64,000 nt of DNA, taken from positions 6,778,399-6,842,398 of the forward strand of contig CM030931.1 in the NCBI GenBank assembly GCA_018136815.1, given 5' to 3'. The stretch comes from Isochrysis galbana. Taxonomy: Eukaryota; Haptophyta; Isochrysidales; Isochrysidaceae. The translations under genes were made by a program, and so were the position numbers. Every line of letters begins with the position of its first letter. The stretch's first letter is position 1. The notes beneath the pieces are model-generated. The model ran no database searches. It was not told the DNA's origin and was given only the letters and a program-made list of their open reading frames with translations. This document shows, piece after piece, positions 1-10,976 of the stretch.

Positions 1-1255
1 GGCGCCGCTGGATCAAGAGCTCTGGTGGCTCTGCAAGAGCTCTGATGGCTCTTCCACCCGGGTCGCGAGGCAGCAGAGCGTGTGGGCTGTGCCTCTTCCC
101 TTCCCCTCTCCCCGCCCCTTTCACGGGGCAGCGCAACGTCGACTGTCCGCGCCTGACCGGGCCTCAGCTGATTCAGGGGCGTGTCCGCACGGGCCGGAAG
201 GCAGGAGAGGGGAGAGAGAGAGAGAAGGTGGAGAGAGAAGGGAGAGGGGGAGAGAAGCGCCCTCCAAGAGGAGAGAGAAGAAAGAGAGAGCAAGCGCGAG
301 CAGTGGGAGGACCCATCGCCTGGCTGGTATGCCAGCAAGTAAGGAAGAGAGAGAGAGGGAGGGAGGGAAGAGAGAGGGAGGGAAGAGAGTGAGAAACGAG
401 GAAAGGGGAGGGAGGGAGAGGAAGCAGGAGAGGAAAGAGGGGCGGGGGGCGGGGAGACGAGAGAGTCTCGAAGAAGAGAGATCGTAAGGATCAGCAGAGC
501 CTTTGGGACAATGACAATGGCTATTTCTGTACTCGTACGTAGAGCAGGGGAGTATTCGCACGCCGTCTCCTACTCCTATTTACTCCTCTATGGCTGGACG
601 CTCGCTTGCTCCCGCCACTTCCGCTCCGTCCGGGAAGGTGTGAAGAATTGCCCAATTAGTCCACCAGGTGGAACGAGGAGGAAACTATTCGTAGTGCATA
701 TGGGTATACAACCTTATGATATTCTTACAACACACAACACTCGCGGCGCATAGAACGACTACTTACTACTTACACGCAGCATACTTCCTACACCCCCACT
801 CCCCCGGCCCTTCTCCCCCCGCCATCCGCCATCCGGCGGCTCCCCCCGTGCACTACTAGGGGGATTGGGTTAGGTTGAAGAGCTTAGATTGTAGATTGTC
901 CGGTGGCCCGCCCCCCCCCCCCTACCCGGTGATCCGTTTCCCATCCCCCCTCCTGCACCTACCGGGCTGGGGGCGGCCTCAGACCCATAAAACTACTACC
1001 TATGGCTATGGACTATGGATATTTGATAGCTCAAATCTCAAATCCGTCTGTCCCAGCACTTTTGACGGAACGCGATGGAACGGCACGACCTTCGACCTAC
1101 GACCTACGACCTATGAGGTCGTGTGGCATTGTGGCGATGTCGCGATACGCACGAGGAACGAGGCAGCCAACGAACAACGAAAACGAAAACGAAAACGAAA
1201 TCAGAGAAGCAGGCAGACACAGAGCAACACCAAGGCCAAGGCGTAGAGGCGCAAT
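1..1255. other. Intergenic, low complexity
   Basis: I see no supportable gene here. The first 480 bases are purine-rich (GA/GGGA tracts). The rest is mixed sequence with short C runs near 910 and a CGAAAA run near 1180-1200. A 16-base motif, TTTTGACGGAACGCGA, lies at 1060-1075; its reverse complement recurs at 40804 and 55534 and, partially, at 61285. This suggests a decayed repeat end. Open frames in this stretch are low-complexity and overlap on both strands. Confidence 0.5.
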
Positions 1256-1445
1256 CCTATGTGAAACACAGTCAAACTTAGAAATAAAACAGCAAAAGCA
1301 GTATGTTTTTTGCCGTCGGAAAAAACAGAGAAAAACAGTGTGAAAAATAGATGTGCGGAGTAGGGGGCCGCCCGAAATAAAACAGCGAAAAACATATGTT
1401 TTGGGCCACCGAAAAAAAGCACTGTTCATGTGTTTCACATGTAGG
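1256..1445. mobile_element. Short non-autonomous hAT-like MITE
   Basis: This 190-bp stretch starts CCTATGTGAAACACAG and ends, on the opposite strand, with CCTACATGTGAAACACA, so its ends are near-perfect inverted repeats. The flanks are GGCGCAAT on the left and GGCGCATG on the right, an eroded 8-bp duplication with the first six bases matching. The interior has several AAAACAG motifs, as do the larger hAT-type elements at 29070 and 61648. No coding capacity is visible. Assignment to hAT rests on the similarity of the ends and the 8-bp duplication. Confidence 0.55.
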
Positions 1446-1981
1446 GGCGCATGGCGCAGTGCAGAGTTTGGGATGGGGAGCATCCACCGACCGGCCGGCA
1501 CTCTGCAGGATTGCACTCGAGTAATTTTACTCTACAGATGGCATCTGCTCGCCTTTTTCTTGTACTCTGCAGGACTGCACTCGAGTATTCGGTTGGGGGG
1601 TTGTCTCAACCGATCAAACGACCCGTCCGTCCGTCCGCCAAGCCAACGCGACCAACGGGCCAACGAGCCCCTCGTCCGGCTCTTCCGTGGCTCTGCGTCT
1701 AATTATGGCTCCCTCTCCTTCGCTGAGCCGCGCCGTCCCCGCGCGAGAGGGAGTTGGGGGGGGGGAAGGGGGAGGACAGGGGAAGAAGGCAGAGGCAGAG
1801 GAATACAGGGAGGCAGGGAGGGAGGCAGAGACACGGAGGGGCAGTCGGAGGAAGGGGGAAGGAAGGGGAAGGCGGGGGGGGGGGGGGGGGGGGGTTCGGC
1901 TGGGCAGGGAGGAGAGGGAGGGCGAGCGGGAGTATTGGTCAGAGAGTCGCACTGGGAAGGCCACCGGGCGGCGGCGTGACG
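1446..1981. other. 5' flank of GH127 gene, purine-rich
   Basis: No gene is seen. From about 1745 to 1960 the plus strand is strongly purine-rich, with a G run of over 20 bases near 1877-1894, and it leads directly into the ATG at 1982. It probably holds the promoter and 5' untranslated region of the downstream gene. A duplicated CTCTGCAGGATTGCACTCGAG-like phrase appears near 1500 and 1565. Confidence 0.4.
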
Positions 1982-4900
1982 ATGCACTCGGCAGTCCGCA
2001 CGCGCACGTGCTGCACTGCCCCCAATCTGCTCACCGCGCTCGCAATCGCTTTTGTCGCATTCAACTCGTTCGCTCTCTTTGCCTCCGAGCCTCCAAGAAC
2101 AGCGATCCACCGCCGCCTGCTCTATCGGCGGAGCCAGCGGCGCGGGGTGCCTGCTACAGAACCCAATGCAGCCGCCCTCGCGCGATCCGGCCGGGCACAG
2201 CTCGCACCTAGCCCCTCGCAATCGCCGGCGATCTCGGCCCAGCTGCTGCTCGGCGCGAGGGAATCGCAGCTAGCCTCGGTGCAGCCGGGCGGTGCAACTG
2301 GGTTCGTTGAGCTCCAGTGCACCAACATGGCTGGCCCCTGGTTCCGGAAAGAGCAAGCGCGGTACAAGCCGTATCGCGCCGTCGCGCTCGAGGCACCCTT
2401 CCGCTCCGAATTAAGACGGCCAGAGTTCAAGCTCCAATTCTTCCCGCTGACGCACCTGCGACTGGTGCCCGGGACTAGACTCGCGGCTGCCGAGCGGGCC
2501 AATATGGAGTACCTACTCAACATGCCAACAGATTCGCTCTTGTGGGCGTGGCGTACTCTTGCCAAGCAGCCACAGCCTCCAGGCATTAAGCCGCTCAACT
2601 CAGGATGGGAGCACCCTGGGAGTGAGCTACGAGGGCACTTCCTGGTGCGCAGAACGTCGGGCCCCATTCCCGCTAGGGGCACGAGCGAGAGTCGGACAGT
2701 CTCATGTGTAGTCCATCGCCCCCCCCCCCCCCGCTCTTCCACTGCCTGCCTAGCCCGGGTCGGTCTGCGCACGTGCTTCTGCCCATCGCAGCCATCCTGA
2801 TCGCGTCTCTCAGGGACACTGGCTTTCGGCCTCTGCCTTTGCATGGGCTAGCGGCCGCAGCGAAGCCCTCAGGCAAAAGATGGAAGGGGTGATCAAGACA
2901 TTGGCGGAGTGCTCGGGCGCGTTGGGCGGATATTTGTCTGCGTTCCCTTCCTCCCATCTTGACCGCTATGAGCGCATTGAACCGGTGCGACTGCCCACCC
3001 CGGTGGATACGAAGGCCGAGGGCCAGGGACGGCGTGATGCCTGTTGGCAGGACTGGCGCGAGGCGGCAGCGTGTAGTCGATACGCAGTGCACCATAGATA
3101 CAGATGAGTATACTTGTGACGGGGTCCTTGTCCAGGGTGGTAGAGAAGGACGCTCAAAGCGCGCCTCACTTACCTTTGTCGTCACTCATGCGCCTGCCCT
3201 TCTTGACCAACCACATGCCACAGGTATGGGCGCCGTACTACTGCATCGATAAGGTGATGCAGGGCTTGCTCGATCAGCATGCTATCACAGGGTCGCCGCT
3301 TGCATTCCAGGTTGCCGCAGCGATGGCGGACTACATCCATGCCCGTGTGGAGAAGCACATCAGTGCCACGTCGATCGAGCAGCATTGGCGCTCGCTCGAC
3401 ATGGAGTATGGCGGGCTGAACAATGTCCTTTGGCAGGTAATCATTGCATAGGCGCAAGTCTTCATGGATTCGTTCAAATCCTCCGGACAAACCTAGGGAT
3501 TGTTGGCCCAATATAACGATGACATCAACAGAAGGCGCCCGTGTGGTCGCGCTATAGGTGGCCTCCATCTCCACGGAACCTCGGCATCGCGCTGTCGCCT
3601 CCTTATTTGACAAGCCCTGCGTTCTGGGCACATTGGCGGCGCAGCAAGATCCCTTCGTGGGGATTCACGCTAACACACAGGTGTGCAAACATGCACCCTT
3701 TAATGCTTGGGCAAAATGACCGATTGGGGCGACCGGGTGGCTCCATAAGGGAGGGCAACCAATTGGCGGAGCGGCCACGGAGAGGGGATCGAATCCGATC
3801 CAATCGGCTCGCGAAGCAGCTCTCGTTTTACAAGTCCCGTCCTTGGTGTCGCGCAGGTGCCAATCTTGTTGGGAGGCGCGACTCGCCACGAGGTGACGGG
3901 CGAGGCGGCGTTGCGTGACGCCACCACCAACTTCTTCAAGCTCATCGTCTCGACGCGATCCTTCGCAACCGGCGGGTCGACCCATGGGGAAGTGTGGGGA
4001 GTGCCGCAACAGCTAGCAGGGACTCTCGGTCCACCACCGGTAGGCACTGAGCACCAGGTGCATGGCCGCTTTTAGCCTCCCATGCTGGCCATCGGGTCGA
4101 TTTTCCGTACACTCCAAGGGAGCGCTACGCCGGGCCTCCCACCGACCCCCAGCAAACTCCAAGGGAACGCCAAGCCGTGCCCTCCCACGTCCGCTCACCA
4201 TCGGCTGCATGCTATTGCGCTCCACAGGAATCGTGCGTCACCCACAACATGCTCAAAGTGGCGGCCAAGTTGCTGAGGTGGACGGGCGACTACATGTACG
4301 CGGAGTTTACCGAGCAGGCGCTCCTCAACTCAGTGCGGCTGCTCGCGAGTCCAGTGCACCAGGCCTCACGCTAGCGGTTTGCCACGCCGCCTGACAACGC
4401 CTCAACTGCAGTGTTGTTGGTTTGTTTTCCTCGAACACATCATTTCTAGCGCTCTATTCCCGGTCCTTCCATAGGTGCTTGGGACCATGCGAGGCACCGA
4501 GCCCGGTGCCCTCCTCTACACCTTGCCGCTCGGCGCCGGCGTCTCCAAGCGTGACAAGCAGGCGAGTCCCCGCAATCCGCCAGCCAATCTCCCCGCGCGT
4601 CTTGGGCTCGGCAGTGATTATGCCATCGTGCATGAAATTTTGGCCTTCACTCTCCCTCCGGGATCTACCCACCTGCATATTTCCAGGCTTGGCGTACCTC
4701 GGAACGCGGTGGCTGGTCCCACGAGCACAAGGACATGTGGTGTTGCTCTGGCACAGGCATAGAAGCCTTTGCTAAGCTTCCAGAGCACGTCTTTGCCACG
4801 ACGGTGCGGTCAGCGATCCCCGAGCTCCACATTTTACAATACATCTCGGCGTCACTGCAATGGGATGCCGAGAGAGTGACCGTCGTCCTCCACGCGACTG

Positions 4901-6003
4901 ACCTCAGTCGTTCAACGCCTGGCCAAGCTTTAGTCTTGGCTGTGTCATTTCGTGCTTTTCCTGATGGAGGCCCTGCGGCGAGCTCCGAGAGCGGCCAGAG
5001 CGGGGTCGCAGACCGGCTGGGAGGAGGCGCTAGTATGCGCTTTACCTTGAAGATTCGCATCTCGAGCTGGGCTTGGCTGGGCACTGCTCCCTCGGCTGAA
5101 ATCAATGGCGAGCCGATTCCCATCCATCATGGGGCATCGGTGCTAGAAATCACGCGCACTTGGAGCATGGGCGATCGACTCACCATCTCCTTATGGCCCA
5201 GTCTTCGGTTGGTCGCAGCCCCGGATACGAGGCCGCAGTTCTCGTCGCTGCGTGCCGTATTTTATGGCCCTGTGCTCTTGGCAGCATTGGCTCACGAGGT
5301 CGGCATTCGCCGACTTGGAGCACCCGCTACCAATCCGTCGCAGTGGCTCACTCCCGTGCCTCGCGAGGTTCGAGTACAGTATGTCAGTATTCGTGAGAGT
5401 TTGCCTGACCCAATCGCCAGTGCAAGTGCATGGGTGCACGCCCAAGGACAGTTGTCCTTGCGCCAAGTCCCCGAACCCCCCCAAAGTGAGCGCCCCTTTG
5501 GTGGCGGCGGCACGAACGCTAGTGCAGCAGCAACATGGCGCATGCAACCGGCAAACGATTGGGGCATGGCGGGGGCCTTTGTCTTCGAGGCTTACGATCG
5601 GCCCGGGATGTACCTCGCTTCGCGAGGCGTTGGCCAACACGTCGAGCTCTCGCTGGGCCCAACACCTGAATCGTTTCACGTTCGCCCCGCGCTGAATGGC
5701 GAGAAGGGTGCGAGTTCTTTCGAGAGCTCCTCTAGGCCAGGGTGGTATGTCAGCTGCGCGGGAGGGGCACCGCCCAAACTGCGCGCGTTGCGCCTAGAAC
5801 GCGCGCCTTCGGTCACTCTTGACGCCGCCTTCAAGAAGTCAAGCAGCTTTAAGATCGCCAACGCCACCGAGGCACCCCCGCCGCTCGCGTTTTGGGCTCG
5901 GCCACCGCTCCGGGACACGCCCAGTGGGGGAGAAGGGTTCCTCATGTACGCGCTCAATGAGGTGCTGGACGAAAGATACTCCGTCTATTTGCAATTGGAT
6001 TGA
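1982..6003 (+). CDS. Secreted GH127 beta-L-arabinofuranosidase with AbfB-like C-terminal domain
   Basis: Exons are 1982-2644, 2814-2984, 3224-3436, 3558-3680, 3857-4057, 4228-4332, 4475-4561 and 4687-6003, giving 959 residues. Each join restores a family motif, for example ELRGHFL+GHWLSASAF, EPV+WAPYY and TEHQ+ESCVTHNML. GH127 (old DUF1680) enzymes remove terminal beta-L-arabinofuranose using a cysteine nucleophile held by zinc. The Glu and Cys of ESC (458-460) and the double Cys of WCC (540-541) match the known zinc/nucleophile set, so the enzyme looks active. The N-terminus has a hydrophobic signal segment (LLTALAIAFVAF), so it is probably secreted. Residues near 815-900 (FEAYDRPGMYLASRG) resemble an arabinose-binding AbfB domain. 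All seven introns are phase 0, and the last uses a GC donor (GCGAGT). The ATG is chosen because the signal peptide follows it. Substrate specificity is inferred from the family only. Confidence 0.88.
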
Positions 6004-6807
6004 TGAGAGCGCTATGGATCGACGCTCATAACTCCAGCACTGTGTTGGGTGGTGCGGCGCGCATGGGGCGTATTGAACGAGGAATGGCGATTAAGATCCT
6101 ACCGGCGGGAGATCCCTTCCGTGCCTCATCGGTGGAACAACCAGTTGCAACCGCTAGTTGTCAGTCTACGCATGCGTATACACCGCTGAGTCATCACACA
6201 GGAAGTCAAGATAGTCCGTGCCTTGTGCTCATTGAAGCGTTGGACCGCACGCACGCAATGCCCTACGAAAACGCGCGAACGCCAAGAGCTACTGCAACGC
6301 CGCGATGCGAGAAGGGGGCCAAGCTGAAGTTCATTTTTGTGGACCCCCCTCCCCCACGCGCAACTTGGCAGAAAGTACGGTATAGTATACTATTTGGAGG
6401 GGGGGGGGGGTATCCAGGCATGCGCCGAAAAAAATAACCCAAATGAGCCTTGGAGTCTGGAGGGGTGCGGATCCCGAAAATCTAGCTCTGAAGGTCATTT
6501 GTTCAGTCGTGCTCTCGCAGCGTGGCGCGGCCGGCGACGCGCGTGACAAGTACGCAAGCAACAAGCAAAGTGGCCAAGACCAAGAGCAGTCAAGGGTTTT
6601 GTCGAGATGTGTGATGTTATGGGAAGGGCGCAGTATACGGTTGTGGCTTGTGACAAGCATATTGATATTCAGCCAAAGAAAGAGAAAGGGTGGGAGCCAT
6701 ATGGGCTGCCGGGGGTCACGGAGGGCGGTGCATAGGGCGTGGAGGGAAGAGGCTGCGGCCTCAGGTTTGGTTGTTGCTTTTTTACAAACACAAACACCCC
6801 CACAACC
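6004..6807. other. Intergenic
   Basis: No supportable gene. It follows the GH127 stop and probably holds its 3' untranslated region, then AT-richer sequence with a short G run near 6395-6409. Frames on either strand show no recognisable domain or family motif. Confidence 0.4.
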
Positions 6808-6990
6808 ATAACGTGTAAAAAACATCTGAAGATTCTGGGCTACGCACCTACTAGGTCTAGGTTTCCCTATCTCTACTCCGACATCGCCCTTATCTCCCTT
6901 CCCTTCATCTCCCCCCTTTCCCCCCCTTCATTCCTTTTTCTTCGGTTTCCGGGGTCCAGCTCTCTGGTACACTACCAAGGAGCGAGCGAT
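6808..6990 (+). repeat. Dispersed repeat R1, subfamily A copy
   Basis: It begins AAAAAACATCTGAAGATTC and continues through TTCATTCCTTTTTCTTCGG and GGTGCACTACC-like blocks. These recur in the same order at 10305 and 16733, and in a second subfamily at 34310, 49715 and 54886. Every copy starts at the same A-run boundary, so that is a real element end. The right end is approximate. No coding capacity is seen. Confidence 0.6.
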
Positions 6991-8445
6991 GCGATGGTGC
7001 TGCAAGGTGACCTGTGCCTGTGTGACGGTGGACGCGGCTGTCTAATATCAGGTTGTTATGTGATAGTATAAGAAGTATAGATAGTAGTGCAATATTAAAA
7101 CAATAGCTTATGCGTTGCTGATTAACAAGAAAGTTTTGCAACTGGGAATATGCTGGGAATATGGGAGAACCCCATCCTCCTGCACCCCATCCCTGGTCCC
7201 CAAGCAGACAGAGGCCTGTGGGCGGCACCGAAGGCCAGCGAGGCGAGCGTGGAAGAGGGAAGTGGGGGGCAGGGGCTCACCTGAGCTGTCCTTGCTGGCC
7301 CTCTAGCTGGGAGCCCCCAAAGGACCTCTGAAAGCAGGCCGTGGCGCGCCAGATGGCGCATGGCGACGCGCCGCAGGGAGAGAGAAGGGTGAGCGCGGAG
7401 CGAGGCAGAGGGGGCATTCGCAACCCCCCCGATGGAATGTGGTGAGAATCGAGCCCCGTATGCGTTAGCAAACGGGCGAAGAGGGGCGGCTGGCGACTAA
7501 CAAGAGGGAGAGGGAGAGGGAGTGGCTCAAGTCGACGAGAGTGGGGGGGGGGGGGGGGTCACCGGATCATATCCAAGCCCTTTACCCCTTTCCCCCCAGT
7601 AGTGCACGGAGGGAGTTGCCTGCTGGCCGGGGGGGGGGGGGGGGGCAGGGCTCGGGGGAGTGGGGGTGTAGCGTGTAGCGAACGCTTGGTCTTACTCCGT
7701 GAAAGTAGTGGTAGTGGGCCCAGAGCCGCGTGCGCGGTAAGAATATTATTAGTTTTTTTCACATATTGCGCCGCACCGCGCCCCACTTCGTCCCCCCCCC
7801 CCCCCTCTCCCCAGCTTGCGGTGCTAGCTGCTCTCACTACGCCCAAGCCTGCTGCCAACCAACGCCAAGCTTGCATGCACACACACATGACCAACTGACA
7901 ACTATAGCCGCAGCAAACACACACTGCATCATTATGCCAACGTGGTCTGGGAGAAGCTCTGGTGATGTGGGATATAGCCGGAGGAGCAGACCCGCCGCCC
8001 GAACGAGACAAATGACAAATGGCAAATGGAGACCATGCGACCTGTTGCACGCCATTCGAGTAGCAAATAAATTTGTAAATCCCGAGCTCCCCGGCAGCTC
8101 CAGCTACTGATGTGACACGCGCTGTGCCCCCCGGACTGTTGAAAGCGAACTAGCGTGGTCCCGACCCGATATCGACGATTGCGCCATCTATCTAGTAGTA
8201 TAACGCAGATACACGTGTTGAGAGTTATGACGACGCGCATGGCGGAGGGGCGTTGTGTGCGCACTCCCTTTTGCAAATGGCGCCAGACGATGAATGATGG
8301 CTCGGAATCGTCAACAGTGGGTTGGCCTCGTCCACGAAAGTGGCCACGGCAGCAACGAATTCCACCCGATGCATCGGCGTGGACTCAGCACTGCGAGCCC
8401 AAGCGGCTCTGAGAGCCGTCAAGCAATACAAATCTAGAGCGACTC
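6991..8445. other. Intergenic with poly-G/C tracts
   Basis: No supportable gene. The stretch holds G runs near 7542-7557 and 7630-7646 and a C run near 7793-7804. The part at 7150-7480 has blocks loosely like those in the retroposon at 26317-27193 (GGGGCAGGGGCTCACCTG-like). The last 300 bases should include the 3' end of the minus-strand lumenal protein gene. Confidence 0.35.
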
Positions 8446-9192
8446 TCAAACGCAGAAGCTGCCCTGGCAGAGTGACGGCACCTTCATGTCCGCCGACTCC
8501 TTGTAAACGGGATCGAACGTGGGCGGCAGCTCAACATCATTGAGATACACATCCAGCGCGGCCTGCGCGGCGACGTACAGCTTGCTCGCCTCCGCCTTGT
8601 TGCCCTGGCGCATCGCACGCTGCAGCTTCTCGACCTCACTGAAGAAAGCCTTGGCTTCCTTCACCTGGCGCACCTTCTCGGGCGGCTTGCCCGAGTCCAG
8701 GCGGAAGGCGTTGCCAAGGAGGAACATCGAAAGCTGCAGGTCCTCCCAGCGCGATGAGAGCTCTTCCTGCACGGTGCACGAGTCCGAGCCGCGGCAGTTG
8801 GACTTTTGGCGCTTGGATGTGGTGACGATAGTCTGCGCAAAGAAGTTGGAGACGTCGGGCGACTTGAAGTTCCCGGCGTCGACTGCGGCTTTCATCGCGA
8901 GGAACTCGTAGACGCCCTGTTTCACGCGCCCGAAGTACCGCCGCTTCGCCACCGGGATCGTCGTGTACTTGCCGGCAGTCGCGCCGCCGCTCGCACTCAC
9001 ACTGCGAGGGGCTCCACCGAGGCTCAGAGCAGCGCCAGCGAGGAGCGCGCCCTCGAGGGCTGCGCGGCGACCGGCGAGGAGGTGAGGCTGACCACTCCGT
9101 GCCGCGTGCTCCCGCCACCCCACCCGTCCCGCAGGCGTGTACGCCGCTGCGAGCGCTGCCGAGGCGAGGCACAGGGCCGCCGCCGAGCGCAT
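8446..9192 (-). CDS. PsbQ/Psb31-like thylakoid-lumen four-helix protein
   Basis: A single uninterrupted frame of 248 residues. The N-terminus is tripartite: a signal peptide (MRSAAALCLASAALAAAY), a basic transit stretch, then a twin-arginine signal (GRRAALEGALLAGAALSL) with a likely cleavage after SVSA near residue 68. This addresses the protein through a secondary plastid to the thylakoid lumen. The mature part opens with YTTIPVAKRRYFGRVKQG and is mostly helical, with four amphipathic segments ending near ALDVYLNDVELPP, as in the PsbQ superfamily that shields the oxygen-evolving centre of photosystem II. Two cysteines (NCRGSDSC) may form a disulphide, and two more lie at the extreme C-terminus. 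PsbQ-prime and Psb31 cannot be told apart by eye. The coding strand carries (GA)n immediately before the ATG. Confidence 0.7.
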   Translation of the reverse strand: MRSAAALCLASAALAAAYTPAGRVGWREHAARSGQPHLLAGRRAALEGALLAGAALSLGGAPRSVSASGGATAGKYTTIPVAKRRYFGRVKQGVYEFLAMKAAVDAGNFKSPDVSNFFAQTIVTTSKRQKSNCRGSDSCTVQEELSSRWEDLQLSMFLLGNAFRLDSGKPPEKVRQVKEAKAFFSEVEKLQRAMRQGNKAEASKLYVAAQAALDVYLNDVELPPTFDPVYKESADMKVPSLCQGSFCV

Positions 9193-9202
9193 CTCCCTCC
9201 CC

Positions 9203-9246
<44 letters not shown>

Positions 9247-9377
9247 TCTCTCTCTCGCGGACCCCCCCCCCTCCCCCCACCCCCCTCTCTTCCTCTTCTC
9301 TCTCCGTCGTCTATTCTCCCTCTCCCTCCGTGCCGCCTCCTCGCTCTCAGAAGACCCGGCGAGAGAGGTACTACTCT

Positions 9378-9413
<36 letters not shown>

Positions 9414-9707
9414 GTCGTCGCGTCTACTCCTACGCCTCTTCTCCCTCCGTGCGCATGTATCTCCTCTCTCTCTCTTCCGTCACTTCTCCAGCCAATTACC
9501 CAACGTTGGCCCACGCCCACAGCGGCTCGGGTGTGGGGGGGAAGGGGGGCGGTTGTTCTCTTGTCTCCCTGCCTCCTCTCCTTACCTTCCCTTCTGCCTC
9601 AGCCTCCCTTCTCTCTCCCCCCTCCCCCCCAACTCGTACCGTCGTGAGCCAGGAGGAGAGCGCCTCCCCCCCCCCCCCAGAGATAGACAGAGAGAGGGAG
9701 GGAGGGA

Positions 9708-9787
<80 letters not shown>

Positions 9788-9830
9788 GAGAGAGAGAGAG
9801 ACGGAGAGAGAGAGAGAGAGAGAGCGAGAG
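9193..9830. repeat. (CT)n/(GA)n microsatellite cluster upstream of lumenal protein gene
   Basis: Near-perfect dinucleotide tracts lie at about 9211-9243 (CT), 9381-9411 (CT) and 9712-9828 (GA), with C runs between them. The first abuts the start codon of the minus-strand gene, where it reads as GA on the coding strand. The tracts create long Ser-Leu or Arg-Glu frames on several strands that are not genes. Confidence 0.9.
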
Positions 9831-10043
9831 ATCGCGCCTCGCCGACAAATTGCCCTCCCGCCGAGCTCCGCCCGCCCGCGCCCCTCTGCGCCCCGGCGCG
9901 CGGCCCGTCGGTGCCCCCCTCCGGTTTCTGCACCACGCGCGCCCGCCGGGAGCGGGGGAGGGGAATCTTTCCGAGGCCGTAAACAGTACAGAGTAAAGAT
10001 GCGAGTGGGCATTGTTGACAGGGGATCGACAGGGGCTCCAGCC

Positions 10044-10293
10044 TAGATCTAGATGGGAAATACGTATTTACCAGATTTGGCCACAGGCCACACACGTACG
10101 ACACACGACATACGTGTTTGGCTGTATTTGAAGCGCTAAGCGCGTCCTGGGTTGTAGGCCTCGTATGTATTATATTTATATTTGACATTGCACATTGCCA
10201 CATTGCAATGTACGAGTACAAGGTATTTGGTATTTGGCTGCTAAAGGCTAGAGGTAGAGGCCGCAAATAATTTGCAAATACATCCGTATTTCG
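10044..10293 (+). mobile_element. Degenerate relative of the 971-bp hAT-like element
   Basis: The left part reads CTAGATGGGAAATACGTATT followed by TACCAGATTTGG, close to the left end of the element at 39246. An eroded counterpart (CCGTATTTCGTAG) sits near 10281-10293. No target duplication is recognisable, so the right boundary is uncertain. It holds no coding sequence. Confidence 0.4.
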
Positions 10294-10304
10294 TAGCTTT
10301 GAGC

Positions 10305-10530
10305 TTTGAAAAAAATCTGAAGACTCGTCAGGCCACAACACCTGCTACTACCATTTACGGGACTTCCCTTCTCTGCTAACACCGCCCTTATCTTCCCTCC
10401 CTGCTCCACCTCTTTCCCTGCCCCCTCTCGTTCCTTTTTCTTCGGTTTCCGGGGTCCGGCCTTGGTGCACTACCTAAGGCCTGGTTCGGAGTGTGGGGTC
10501 CGCGCAGGCCTTTTGATCTTTTGCTTATGT
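10305..10530 (+). repeat. Dispersed repeat R1, subfamily A copy
   Basis: It starts at an A-run followed by ATCTGAAGACTC and shares with 16733 the block GGTGCACTACCTAAGGCC and a following TGGTTCGGAGTG. The same CTTTTTCTTCGGTTTC block occurs as in the copy at 6808. It is non-coding. Confidence 0.6.
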
Positions 10531-10976
10531 CATGCATGCCCGTCCGGGCATGTGTTGGGTGTTTTAGGTTCCGTTGGGTAACTTTGAGCTTTGAAATCGA
10601 AATAGTAAATAGTATTTGGGGGGCCGTTTACGCGTGTGATGCATAGCGCCGCGCCCGAGCCGCATCGCTCAGGGGTGCCAACCACCAGTCTTGCACGGCG
10701 GTGAGGGAAAATATCAACGAAAGCGCAAGGCTCGTGCAAATTATCGACGACGAGTCACGCTGCGCACGCACATAGGGGCACACCCGACACATGCATGAAT
10801 CCTCACCGTTGCAGTTGTTGCAGCGTGCATCCAACAAACATGTGAGAGCTAGGATGTGCGTGCTCGCGTTTCCGACGAGGCACAGCGTGCTTCTCTACAC
10901 AACCTCACCCGTACCCGCCTAATCCCAGCCATGCCCCACGGCCCGGTAACCCACTAATCCTGCCCCGAGATCATTA
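10531..10976. other. Intergenic between R1 copy and HDAC-like gene
   Basis: I see no gene. This probably contains the 3' untranslated region of the histone-deacetylase-like gene on the minus strand. Confidence 0.35.

Noticed and set aside
8806-9996. Long plus-strand frames with Ser/Leu and Arg/Glu repeats
   Set aside because: They are translations of (CT)n/(GA)n tracts and the antisense of the lumenal protein gene.
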